Both the position numbers and the translations under genes were made by a program. A DNA stretch of 64,000 nt, taken from Agromyces luteolus (GTDB taxonomy: Bacteria > Actinomycetota > Actinomycetes > Actinomycetales > Microbacteriaceae). The notes under the pieces are model-generated. The model was not told the DNA's origin, did no database searches, and saw nothing but the letters and a program-made list of their open reading frames with translations. This document shows positions 33,454 to 41,739 of this stretch, one piece after another (position 1 is the first letter of the stretch; every line of letters begins with the position of its first letter). The stretch covers positions 186,001-250,000 of the forward strand of contig NZ_WODA01000023.1 of assembly GCF_009729855.1 (NCBI RefSeq), given 5' to 3'.

Positions 33454-34869
33454 ATGTCGACCACGCACCCCACCACGATCCTCGAGGCCATCACCGCCGA
33501 CGAGGCCACCGGGCGTCCGATTCCGGATGCCGCGACGCGGGAGGTCATCGGCCACGCGCCGGTGCACACCGTCGCCGACCTCGACGCCGCGATCGCCGCC
33601 GCCCGCGCCGCGCAGCCCGCGTGGGCCGCGCTCGGGCACGGCGAGCGCAGCCGCATCCTGAAAGCGATCGCCGACGAGATCGAGGCGAACGCCGAGGAGC
33701 TCGCGGTGCTGCTCTCCCGCGAGCAGGGCAAGCCGCTCGACGGGCCCAACGCGCGCTTCGAGGTCGGTGCGTGCGCCGCCTGGACGCGGAACGCCGCGGA
33801 CACCCCGATCGAACCCGAGGTCGTGTTCGAAGACGGCGCCGCCCGCGCCGAACTGCACTACGAGCCGCTCGGCGTCGTCGGCGCCATCGGGCCGTGGAAC
33901 TGGCCGATGATGATCTCGGTCTGGCAGATCGCGCCGTCGCTGCGCATGGGCAACACGGTGGTCGTGAAGCCCAGCGAGTACACACCGCTGTCGGTACTCG
34001 CGCTGGCCGAGGTCTTCAACCGCCACCTGCCGGCGGGCGTGCTCACGGTCGTCGCGGGCGACCGCGAGGTGGGCGCGGCGATCGCAGCCCACCCTGGGCT
34101 CGACAAGATCATGTTCACCGGCTCGACGGCGACGGGTCGCCGGATCGTCGAGTCGTCGGCGCAGAACCTGGCGCGGCTCACGCTCGAGCTCGGCGGCAAC
34201 GACGCGGGGATCGTGCTTCCGGGCACGGATGTCTCGGCGATCGCCGAGAACCTGTTCTGGGGTTGCTTCATCAACACCGGCCAGACCTGCGCCTCGCTGA
34301 AGCGCTTGTACGTGCACGACTCGGTGTACGACGAGGTCGTCGACACGCTCGCCGGGATGGCGCAGGCCATGCCGATGGGCCGCGGCCTCGACGCCGGCAA
34401 CGTTCTCGGCCCGCTGCAGAACGAGAAGCAGTTCGACATCGTGCGCCGCCTCGTCGACGATGCCCGCGGTCGCGGCGCGCGCGTGGTGGCCGGCGGCGAG
34501 CCCGCCCCCGAGCTCGGCCCGCTGTTCTATCGCGCGACCGTCGTCGCCGACGTGGACGACGGTGCGGCCCTGGTCGACGAGGAGCAGTTCGGTCCCGTCA
34601 TCCCCGTGATCCGGTACACGGATGTCGACGACGCGATCGCCCGCGCCAACGCCTCGGAGCAGGGCCTCGGCGCCTCGGTGTGGTCGAGCGACCCTGACGA
34701 GGCCGTTGCGGTCGCCCGCCGCATCCAGGCTGGCACGGTGTGGATCAACCAGCACGGCGCCCTCAACCCGAACATCCCGTTCGGCGGCACGAAGGCGTCG
34801 GGCTACGGTCACGAGTTCGGCGTGCACGGCCTGAAGGCGGTCTCGTCACCGAAGGTGATCTCCCGCTGA
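33454..34869 (+). CDS. NAD(P)-dependent aldehyde dehydrogenase
   Basis: This 471-residue aldehyde dehydrogenase has the motifs GPWNWPM, FTGSTATGRRI, catalytic Glu in LELGGNDAG, and catalytic Cys in NTGQTCASLKR. The residue run EELGGxx is LELGGND, as in several amine-pathway enzymes. It converts the aldehyde made by the monoamine oxidase into the acid. Start ATG at 33454 follows TGGAGGAA. It ends the operon before a strong hairpin. Confidence 0.93.
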   Translation: MSTTHPTTILEAITADEATGRPIPDAATREVIGHAPVHTVADLDAAIAAARAAQPAWAALGHGERSRILKAIADEIEANAEELAVLLSREQGKPLDGPNARFEVGACAAWTRNAADTPIEPEVVFEDGAARAELHYEPLGVVGAIGPWNWPMMISVWQIAPSLRMGNTVVVKPSEYTPLSVLALAEVFNRHLPAGVLTVVAGDREVGAAIAAHPGLDKIMFTGSTATGRRIVESSAQNLARLTLELGGNDAGIVLPGTDVSAIAENLFWGCFINTGQTCASLKRLYVHDSVYDEVVDTLAGMAQAMPMGRGLDAGNVLGPLQNEKQFDIVRRLVDDARGRGARVVAGGEPAPELGPLFYRATVVADVDDGAALVDEEQFGPVIPVIRYTDVDDAIARANASEQGLGASVWSSDPDEAVAVARRIQAGTVWINQHGALNPNIPFGGTKASGYGHEFGVHGLKAVSSPKVISR

Positions 34870-34879
34870 CGCGAATGCG

Positions 34880-34913
34880 CGAACGCCCGGCCTCGAGAGA
34901 GGCCGGGCGTTCG
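34880..34913. terminator. Bidirectional hairpin terminator
   Basis: A perfect 15-bp stem (CGAACGCCCGGCCTC at 34880-34894, complement at 34899-34913) with a GAGA loop lies between the aldehyde dehydrogenase and the convergent clpC gene. It likely ends transcription from both sides. Confidence 0.88.
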
Positions 34914-34924
34914 TCTCGGTGCGT

Positions 34925-34968
34925 GTGGTCTCGATACGCGCCGCCTGCGGCGGTGCTACTCGACCACC
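34925..34968. repeat. REP-like palindromic element just after clpC
   Basis: GTGGTCTCGATACG and TACTCGACCACC form the ends of an imperfect palindrome with an inner CGCCGC/GGCGG stem. The same end sequences occur in three more places inside clpC. The element ends only 3 bp from the clpC stop codon. Confidence 0.8.
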
Positions 34969-34971
34969 GGA

Positions 34972-37623
34972 CTAAGCAGCGAGCGACACCGTCGCGTTGG
35001 GCACGGATGCCACGACGAACGCGCCGTCCGCGGCATCCACCCGCACCGCCTCGCCGTCGCCGAGGGCGCCGGTGACGAAGAGGTCGGCGATGCGGTCGTC
35101 GATCTCGCGCTGGATCAGGCGACGCAGCGGACGGGCACCGTACTCGGGCTCGTAGCCGCGCTCCGCGAGGAGCGCCAACGCGGCATCCGTCACCTCGAAC
35201 GCGATCTCGCGCGCGGCCAGCCGCGCCGAGGTCGCGCCCAGCATGAGGCGCACGATCGACGCGATCTCAGCGGACGAGAGCTTCTGGAACAGCACGATCT
35301 CGTCGATGCGGTTCAGGAACTCCGGCCGCATGGCTTCACGCACCTTGCCCATGACGCGAGCGCGGACATCCTCCGAAGACGAGAACCCCGAGCCATCCGT
35401 CGACGCCACGAACCCGAGCGCACCCGACCGCGACGCGAGGAACTCGGAACCGAGGTTCGAGGTCATGATGACCACCGTGTTGCGGAAGTCGACCGTGCGA
35501 CCCTGGCCGTCGGTGAGGCGTCCGTCGTCGAGCACCTGCAGCAGCAGGTTGAACACGTCGGGGTGCGCCTTCTCGATCTCGTCGAACAGCACGATCGAGT
35601 ACGGGTTGCGCCGCACCCGCTCGGTGAGCTGCCCGGCCTCGTCGTAGCCGACGTAGCCGGGAGGGGCGCCGACGAGCCGCGACACGGTGTGCCGCTCGCC
35701 GAACTCGCTCATGTCGAAGCGGATGATCGCGCCCTCGTCGTCGAACAGCGACGACGCCAGCGCACGCGCCAGCTCGGTCTTGCCGACACCGGTCGGCCCG
35801 AGGAACAGGAACGAGCCCACCGGCCGCTTCGCGTCGCCCATGCCGGTGCGGTTGCGCCGCACCGAGCGGGAGACGGCGGTGACCGCGTCATCCTGCCCGA
35901 TGACCCGGGCGTGCAGCTCGCCCTCGAGGTTCGCGAGGCGCTCGCGCTCGCCCTCGGTGACCCGGTTGACCGGGATGCCGGTGGCCCGCGAGATCACGGC
36001 GGCGATCTCCGCCTCCCCCACGGTGGTCGAGTAGGGCGCCCCAGCGCCCATATCGAGACCCTCGGTCGTGGTCTCGATACGCTCCTTCGTCGCGACTCGA
36101 CCACCGGAGGTGGCGGCATCCAGCCGCTCCTGCACCTTCTCGATCTCGTCACGGATGCGCGAGGCCTCCTCGTAGTGCTCGGCGCGGACGGCCGCGTTCT
36201 TGTCGGCCTCCAGGTCGGCGAGCCGGGCGATCAGCCCCGAAACATCCACCTTCACGCCCAGCTTCAGGCGCAGGCGCGCGCCGGCCTGGTCGATGAGGTC
36301 GATGGCCTTGTCGGGCAGCACGCGGTCAGTGAGGTACCGCGCGGAGAGCTCGACGGCTGCGCGCAGCGCGTCGTCGGTGTAGGTGACGCCGTGGTGCTCC
36401 TCGTACGCGGGGCGCAGGCCCTGCAGGATCAGCACGGAGTCCTCGATCGAGGGCTCCCCCACGCGAACCGGCTGGAACCGGCGCTCGAGCGCGGGGTCCT
36501 TCTCGATGGTGCGGTACTCCTTGAGCGTGGTCGCACCCACGAGGTGCAGCTCGCCGCGGGCGAGGCGCGGCTTCAGGATGTTCCCCGCGTCCATGCCCTC
36601 ACCGGCTCCGCCGGCGCCGACGACGCTGTGCACCTCGTCGACGAAGACGATCAGCTCGCCCTTGTGGGCGGCGATCTCCTCCATCGTCTTGGTGAGGCGC
36701 TCCTCGAAGTCGCCGCGGTAGCGGGTGCCGGCGAGCATGGCGGGCAGGTCGAGGGCGACGACGCGCTTGCCGAGCAGCTGCTCGGGCACGTTCTCCTCGA
36801 CGATCGCGCGGGCGAGGCCCTCGACGATCGCGGTCTTGCCGACGCCGGCCTCGCCGATCAGCACGGGGTTGTTCTTCGTGCGGCGGCTGAGGATCTCGAT
36901 GGTCTGCTCGATCTCGTCGGCACGCCCGATCACGGGGTCGAGCTCGCCGTTCGCTGCGCGCTCGGTGAGGTCGAGGCCGAACTTGTCGAGCATGGGCGTG
37001 GCGGACTCCCCCTCCGCCGGTCGAGTAGGCGCGCCAGCGCCGTATCGAGACCCGTCCTCGTCGGCATCAGATGCCACGTGCTCCCCCAGGCCGGCCGCGA
37101 GCGCCTCAGCGGTGACGCCGCCGCGCGCGAGCACCTGCCCGGCGGGGGCGTCCTGTCCGAGCACGAGTGCGAAGAAGAGGTGCTCGGGGTCGATGTACGT
37201 CGAACCGCTCGAGCGTGCGACCTGGTACGCGTGGAACAGCGCGCGGGACGCCGACGGGGTGATGGTCGCCGCGTTCGCCCGCTCGCTGGTCGAGTAGGAC
37301 GCGTCAGCGCCCGTATCGAGACCCGCGGGCAGCCGCGCCTCGGTCGCCGTGATGATGCGCTCGGGCGTCGCGCCGACGCGCGTGATCGCCTGCGCGACGG
37401 ACTCGTCCTCGACGATGACGCGCAGGATGTGCAGCGCGTCGAGCTCGGTCTGTCCGCGCTCGAGCGCGAAGCGTCCGGCACGCTGCAGGATGCTCTGGGT
37501 GCGCGAAGTCAGGAACCGGCTGAGGTCGATCGACCGCGCCTGCCTGGCCTGCTCACCCGCGAGGTAGCGGCTCAGGAACTCGTCGAACGAGCTCGCGCCG
37601 GCCTCGTTGAAGTTGTCGGGCAC
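34972..37623 (-). CDS. clpC: ClpC-type AAA+ unfoldase with in-frame REP-derived linkers
   Basis: This 883-residue Hsp100 protein has two Clp_N repeats (about 30-180), a first AAA+ domain (Walker A GEAGVGKT 257-264, Walker B DE 329-330), and a short UVR-type middle segment (about 468-503) rather than the long ClpB coil. A second AAA+ domain follows (Walker A GPTGVGKT 609-616). An LGF tripeptide at 736-738 sits where ClpP-docking loops lie, so it probably feeds ClpP. Three stretches (about 100-113, 191-203, 506-533) are encoded by REP-like DNA elements, each in a linker between domains. Translation starts at GTG 37623 behind AGGAGG. A HAIR site upstream points to HspR control. The N-terminus differs from essential ClpC1, so it may be a second ClpC. 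Confidence 0.88.
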   Translation of the reverse strand: MPDNFNEAGASSFDEFLSRYLAGEQARQARSIDLSRFLTSRTQSILQRAGRFALERGQTELDALHILRVIVEDESVAQAITRVGATPERIITATEARLPAGLDTGADASYSTSERANAATITPSASRALFHAYQVARSSGSTYIDPEHLFFALVLGQDAPAGQVLARGGVTAEALAAGLGEHVASDADEDGSRYGAGAPTRPAEGESATPMLDKFGLDLTERAANGELDPVIGRADEIEQTIEILSRRTKNNPVLIGEAGVGKTAIVEGLARAIVEENVPEQLLGKRVVALDLPAMLAGTRYRGDFEERLTKTMEEIAAHKGELIVFVDEVHSVVGAGGAGEGMDAGNILKPRLARGELHLVGATTLKEYRTIEKDPALERRFQPVRVGEPSIEDSVLILQGLRPAYEEHHGVTYTDDALRAAVELSARYLTDRVLPDKAIDLIDQAGARLRLKLGVKVDVSGLIARLADLEADKNAAVRAEHYEEASRIRDEIEKVQERLDAATSGGRVATKERIETTTEGLDMGAGAPYSTTVGEAEIAAVISRATGIPVNRVTEGERERLANLEGELHARVIGQDDAVTAVSRSVRRNRTGMGDAKRPVGSFLFLGPTGVGKTELARALASSLFDDEGAIIRFDMSEFGERHTVSRLVGAPPGYVGYDEAGQLTERVRRNPYSIVLFDEIEKAHPDVFNLLLQVLDDGRLTDGQGRTVDFRNTVVIMTSNLGSEFLASRSGALGFVASTDGSGFSSSEDVRARVMGKVREAMRPEFLNRIDEIVLFQKLSSAEIASIVRLMLGATSARLAAREIAFEVTDAALALLAERGYEPEYGARPLRRLIQREIDDRIADLFVTGALGDGEAVRVDAADGAFVVASVPNATVSLAA
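36021..36106. repeat. Head-to-head REP-like pair inside clpC
   Basis: Two element copies in opposite orientation form one long palindrome: CGGTGGTCGAGT (36021-36032) pairs with ACTCGACCACCG (36095-36106), and ATATCGAGACC (36050-36060) nearly pairs with GGTCTCGATAC (36070-36080). It codes for about residues 506-533 of the protein, between the middle segment and the second AAA+ domain. Confidence 0.85.
37018..37053. repeat. REP-like element inside clpC (N-domain to AAA1 linker)
   Basis: A single copy begins with CCGGTCGAGTAGG and ends with GTATCGAGACCC. Its product [12 protein letters not shown] (about residues 191-202) lies in the linker between the N-terminal domain and the first AAA+ domain. 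Confidence 0.82.
37286..37325. repeat. REP-like element inside clpC (between Clp_N repeats)
   Basis: A single copy with CTGGTCGAGTAGG at one end and GTATCGAGACCCG at the other. It codes for [13 protein letters not shown] (about residues 101-113), between the two Clp_N repeats. Confidence 0.82.
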
Positions 37624-37641
37624 CTAGGTCCTCCTGGGGAA

Positions 37642-37662
37642 CTTGAGTTGGGTACGCTCAAG
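37642..37662. promoter_or_regulatory. HAIR element (HspR operator) upstream of clpC
   Basis: CTTGAGT (37642-37648), seven bases, then GCTCAAG (37656-37662) matches the HAIR consensus CTTGAGT-N7-ACTCAAG with one mismatch. It sits 19 bp before the clpC GTG start, where bound HspR would block transcription until heat or unfolded protein stress. Confidence 0.85.
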
Positions 37663-37818
37663 TTCAACGTGGGGCCTTTGCCGATATTCCCGGCAGGTTC
37701 CTACGGGCTGCAGCTGGCCCACTGCGCCCCAGTCGGCAAGTGCGCAGCAACACCTTCGAAGGACCGGGCAGCGACGAAGACCGTCTTGCCAGTTACTCGG
37801 CTTCGAGCGACGCTATCC

Positions 37819-39150
37819 CTACGCCGCCGAGCCCTGAAGCGGCGCCATCGCTGTTCGGCGCCGCTTCGGCACCTGATCCTCGGCGACCTCGAAGAATCTC
37901 GCAGCTTCAGTCGGGCTAAAGCTCAACAGTCGTTCGTCGCTGTCGCAGGCCCTTCCGAGTGCACTCGCCTGCGGATGCGACTCAAGTGCGGCAAGCAGGG
38001 CGATAGCAGCGGCCCGTGCGAGCAACGGTGGGACAGAGTTGCCGATCTGCCTGTGCGCGTGCCAGTTCGTCGTGTGAAACCTAAACCAGTCTGGAAAGGA
38101 GTGAAGTCGCGCGGCCTCGCGGGCGGTCACAACTCGCGGCTCGACAGGGTGCAGAGGTCGGGCAGCGCTGAAAGATCCGCGCTCCCGGCCCGTCCCGGCC
38201 CGCAATGTGAGCGCGGGCTGATCCCAAGCCAAGCGATAGGCGCGACTGATCGGTTCCTTCGCGCCCTGTGCAGTTGCCCGGAACCGAGCGACCGAACTCG
38301 CGCTGTGCAGAGTAGACCGATAACCGTGCAACTTTTGAGGCTGAAAATCGCGCGGATGTCCAAGTCCGTCAATGGCCCGCCCCTTAACATCCGCGAACTC
38401 AATGAAATCGCCTCTCGCATCAAGGTAGTTCCGAAGCGCACGGGTAGACAGCCGAAGTGAGTCAGTAGTGGTGACTGGGGCGCGACGCTTGAGTTCGGGC
38501 AATCCTTCCAAGGCGTCAGCGACCGTGAACACTCTTGCACCTGTCGGCTTCGGCGGTTGAGGGGAACCTTCACCTCTCAAGACACCGAGTATCATGACTC
38601 GGCGACGTCGCTGCGGAACACCAAAGTCCTCGGCGTGCAAGACGTCTTCGTGTCCAACAAACTCATATCCGGCAGCGCTGAGCGCACGCAGGGCCCTGCT
38701 CCGAATCTCATCGAAACGTGCATCGAGAAGGCCAGGGACATTTTCCATGCAGAAGGCCCGCGGACGAACCTCCGCGACGAGTCGCACGAATTCCAGGATG
38801 AAGCGGTTGCGCTCATCAGACGCATCCTGTCGCCCCATCGCAGAAAAGCCCTGACACGAAGGTCCACCGATCACGGCATCAACCACGCCGTCCCAGTCCT
38901 TCTCCGGATAGTGGGCAGACCAGCCTTTTCGCGCAGATCGGATCAGATCCTCACCTCGAAGACTCGCGATGTCAGCGCAAACGACGTCTGCTCGAGGGAA
39001 GTTGAACAAGTGGGTCGCTGCATGAACCGGGTCGTACTCAACCGCAGAAAGAACATCGAACCCAGCGGACTCAAAGCCCAGGCTAAGACCGCCAGCACCC
39101 GCGAAGAGGTCGATCGCCACGGGACGACGGACCGGACGCAACTCGTTCAC
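37819..39150 (-). CDS. DNA (cytosine-5) methyltransferase
   Basis: This 443-residue C5-methyltransferase has motif I DLFAGAGGLSLGF (14-26), motif IV GGPSCQGFS with catalytic Cys99 (PSCQ in place of the usual PPCQ), motif VI ENVPG, motif VIII QRRRRVMI and motif X QIGNSVPP. It methylates a cytosine in an unknown site. GTG 39150 was chosen: GAGGG lies at good distance, and the protein begins just before motif I. A 10-codon reading frame (39179-39147) overlaps this start by GTGA. It is the last gene of an operon with a GHKL ATPase and an unknown protein, in DNA of lower GC than the surroundings, pointing to horizontal transfer. Confidence 0.9.
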   Translation of the reverse strand: MNELRPVRRPVAIDLFAGAGGLSLGFESAGFDVLSAVEYDPVHAATHLFNFPRADVVCADIASLRGEDLIRSARKGWSAHYPEKDWDGVVDAVIGGPSCQGFSAMGRQDASDERNRFILEFVRLVAEVRPRAFCMENVPGLLDARFDEIRSRALRALSAAGYEFVGHEDVLHAEDFGVPQRRRRVMILGVLRGEGSPQPPKPTGARVFTVADALEGLPELKRRAPVTTTDSLRLSTRALRNYLDARGDFIEFADVKGRAIDGLGHPRDFQPQKLHGYRSTLHSASSVARFRATAQGAKEPISRAYRLAWDQPALTLRAGTGRERGSFSAARPLHPVEPRVVTAREAARLHSFPDWFRFHTTNWHAHRQIGNSVPPLLARAAAIALLAALESHPQASALGRACDSDERLLSFSPTEAARFFEVAEDQVPKRRRTAMAPLQGSAA

Positions 39151-39161
39151 TGCCACACCCT

Positions 39162-39203
39162 CACACCGACCTCTGACATGGCTGCGCAGACACACCGACC
39201 TCT
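39162..39203. promoter_or_regulatory. Direct repeats in the methyltransferase leader
   Basis: CACACCGACCTCT occurs twice (39162-39174 and 39191-39203), 29 bp apart, in the short gap before the methyltransferase gene. It may bind a regulator or the methyltransferase itself. A 10-codon frame starting at 39179 lies between and overlaps the methyltransferase start. Confidence 0.5.
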
Positions 39204-39274
39204 CAGGAGAACGCGATCGCTCAGCCAACCCACCTCCGAGGACCGCGCGACAATCTCTGTCGCAGGTAGCGCCA

Positions 39275-40213
39275 TCACGCGGTCCAAGTGGTCTCTGCTG
39301 CGGACTGCAACCCAGCAAGGTGGAGATAGCGATAGACCCTTCGATATGCGGCGAGGTCCTCTGCCGGTATGAACGACATGTTCAGGGGAGACTTGGCCAC
39401 CTTCGGGAGCTGGCGATCAAGGATCGCCCGCTCCCGGGCCGTCACCACCGGCACTCGAAGGTCCAAGTACGTCTCCGCGGGCATGTAGTAATCCATGCCC
39501 CGCAGCCACTCGCGGATCTCGCGGTCAGTGATATCTGTCGGCAGAAGAAAGCCTCCGACAGTCTGCATCAGCGCATTATCTCGGTAGTGGAAGTTCAGAG
39601 ATTGTGCCCAGCGCGTCGAGTCCTTTCGTTCCCGCACCGCGCTCTTGAGCACGGAGTCGACGACTGTTCGCTGAGCCTCGGCCAGCCCATGACGACCAAG
39701 TGAGGAATCCGAGACCCCCGGTGGTACAAACTGCGCACCGATTCGGGACTCAAATTCCTGCAGACGATTGGTGAGCGGCGAAACGGGCTGGGCGTTCAAC
39801 GTAACAAGAAACATGCTCGGCGAAGCCAATCCGCGTGCAACTGTGATTAGGTCGGCCAGGACTGAAGCATTAAGACTCGCGGTGTAATCCAACCACATGA
39901 TTGTCGGCTTTGTGAAATCCAGATCGCCACGTCGGAATACATCCGTCGTAAACCCATGGACGACTTGAATTGTCTTGAACGGCTTATTGAACTCAAAACG
40001 GGCCGGCTCGCGACTCTCGATAGAGTACATGCGCTTTATGTTGAGCACACGATGCATCAGCTCGAAATCCAGGAACTCTAGCGCTCCCATTCCGATGTAT
40101 TGGAACTCCACGCCTCTGTGCGCGTCCATGAAGCGCCGAGCCATCTCAACGATTAGATGACGTTCGATGTTCTTGGCCGGGCGATGGCGGTAATCAAACG
40201 ACGACTTTGCCAT
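39275..40213 (-). CDS. Unrecognised protein, possible SAM-methyltransferase-like fold
   Basis: This 312-residue protein has no family I can name with confidence. It shows alternating strand-helix patterns resembling a Rossmann methyltransferase: EFQYIGMGALEFLDFELMHR could be a motif I-like strand and turn, MYSIESRE has an acidic end after strand 2, and TIMWLDYTASLN resembles a motif IV strand. The classical GxGxG is absent. A C-terminal helical part has several Arg/Tyr. Its ATG shares a base with the stop of the ATPase gene (TGATG), so they are made together and probably act together, perhaps as a specificity or effector subunit. Lower GC than the neighbouring chromosome. Confidence 0.6.
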   Translation of the reverse strand: MAKSSFDYRHRPAKNIERHLIVEMARRFMDAHRGVEFQYIGMGALEFLDFELMHRVLNIKRMYSIESREPARFEFNKPFKTIQVVHGFTTDVFRRGDLDFTKPTIMWLDYTASLNASVLADLITVARGLASPSMFLVTLNAQPVSPLTNRLQEFESRIGAQFVPPGVSDSSLGRHGLAEAQRTVVDSVLKSAVRERKDSTRWAQSLNFHYRDNALMQTVGGFLLPTDITDREIREWLRGMDYYMPAETYLDLRVPVVTARERAILDRQLPKVAKSPLNMSFIPAEDLAAYRRVYRYLHLAGLQSAAETTWTA

Positions 40214-41637
40214 CAGTCGAGATCGCTCTCGTGCGCCATAAAGTAGCCAAAAGTGCCTCGGCCGACGTCGACAGCCTTTGTAACACCCAGAAGCTCCGCA
40301 GCTTGATCGAATTCGTCGTCATTCACCATATAGGTGATTCGCTTGCCTCTAGCTTTCTCCGAGAGCCGATCGTTGGCAGAGACGATAGAGAGCGGCCTGG
40401 CATCGACAGTCTTCAGTTCAGCGACGGAAACGGGCTTCGCCGAGTCGAGGACCGCGGTAATTGGCACTGCATCAGGCGTCAACTCTTCCGCCGCTGTATT
40501 CAGCGCGCGTCGCTCAAGCTTCAGGTCATTGAGCACAGAAATCACCACCTTTCCGGCTTTGATCATCTCTCCGCGCACCTTCAGCCAGACCGGGTCAGAG
40601 TTTTCGACGCCAGTCTTGGTTGTATTCCATGGCAAGGCGACAGAGTCGGCGGCGGTCATATAGACAAATCCGCGGAACCGCGCATACTGGTTGTGAAAGA
40701 GAGGCAAGTTTCCTGCACCGCCCCATCCAGTCAGCCAGGTCTTATCGGCCGCCAACAAGAGGCGGTCATTCCCGAACACGTACCAACCTGCCTCGGCGGA
40801 ACCCGTGGCGACGTCTTCGGGCTCCGCATCCTCGTCGGCGTCGGTGCGGCTGTAAACACCTGCGTAGATCTCCACGTCGATCGTGCGTCCCTCGTCGTCC
40901 GTGAGGGAGAAGCGCTCCACAAGGGGATGAAGATCTGCCGCCGAACGCGCTGCAACGGAGAGCACGGTCGGGGTCTTGGGAAGTTCGGCGCCGTTCAGTG
41001 TCAGGACCAACCCTCGTTCGATTGCCATCCGATGTTTGGAACGAAGCTCATCTCGCAGCTGATTCATTCGAACCATGTCCCCAAAGACCGCGCTTACATC
41101 CGGAGTAAGCGGTTCGACGAAGATCGTCGTGCCGTTGGGCGGGTATCCGCGCTCTCCTGGTCCGTGCACAGCCAAGTCCATATTCCAGTCGTCCGGAATG
41201 TCTTCCCAATTCCTAACGTCGAGCTCGACAGTAAAGTGCGAAGCACCGGTCGATGAATCCACTACAAAGGCATCTCCCAGCTTGAAAAGCGCCCTCTTCA
41301 TGCCCACACCAAACTGTCCAATTGAGGAATCTAGCCCGGGTGCGTCTTCGGGGCGGCCCATGCGAAACACGTACTCTGTGGCTGCATCCAGTGAGATACC
41401 ACCACAATTATCCGAGATCGCGAAACGCTCCGGTACAGCTTCGATGTCTACGCGAAGCCCGTCGAAGTCGCCATTGGGGCGCATTGCATGGGCACTGTCT
41501 ACGGAATTGTCCACCAAGTCCAGAATGGCCGCATTGATCTCGATATCGCGCGTCAGAATGTCAATGAAGAAGCGCTTCACTGGTCCAGCCGGGACCTGCC
41601 GAACCTCGGTTACTTCGCCAGCACCGGATCCGGTCAT
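40213..41637 (-). CDS. GHKL ATPase (MutL/MORC-like) of the restriction-type island
   Basis: This 474-residue protein has an N-terminal GHKL ATP-binding domain: N-box ILDLVDNSVDSA (Asn44, with Asp40 at the usual Glu position), DNCGGIS (76-82) and GQFGVGMKRA (107-116). A transducer-like region follows with VYMTAADSVALPWNTTKTG. This resembles MutL/Hsp90/MORC proteins rather than sensor kinases, because there is no His phosphorylation domain. MORC/MutL-like ATPases next to C5-methyltransferases and Vsr-like nucleases are a known theme of unusual restriction systems. The ATG at 41637 follows GGGAG. First gene of a three-gene operon, divergent from the Vsr gene. Confidence 0.8.
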   Translation of the reverse strand: MTGSGAGEVTEVRQVPAGPVKRFFIDILTRDIEINAAILDLVDNSVDSAHAMRPNGDFDGLRVDIEAVPERFAISDNCGGISLDAATEYVFRMGRPEDAPGLDSSIGQFGVGMKRALFKLGDAFVVDSSTGASHFTVELDVRNWEDIPDDWNMDLAVHGPGERGYPPNGTTIFVEPLTPDVSAVFGDMVRMNQLRDELRSKHRMAIERGLVLTLNGAELPKTPTVLSVAARSAADLHPLVERFSLTDDEGRTIDVEIYAGVYSRTDADEDAEPEDVATGSAEAGWYVFGNDRLLLAADKTWLTGWGGAGNLPLFHNQYARFRGFVYMTAADSVALPWNTTKTGVENSDPVWLKVRGEMIKAGKVVISVLNDLKLERRALNTAAEELTPDAVPITAVLDSAKPVSVAELKTVDARPLSIVSANDRLSEKARGKRITYMVNDDEFDQAAELLGVTKAVDVGRGTFGYFMAHESDLD

Positions 41638-41739
41638 GCGCAACTCCCTATCTCATCCGCTTGTGTTCGGATCACTCTATTGCCCAAGACAGCTGCCTGG
41701 TGGTGGGGCCTGCCGTCATCGAAGCGTATCGTCGCTAGT

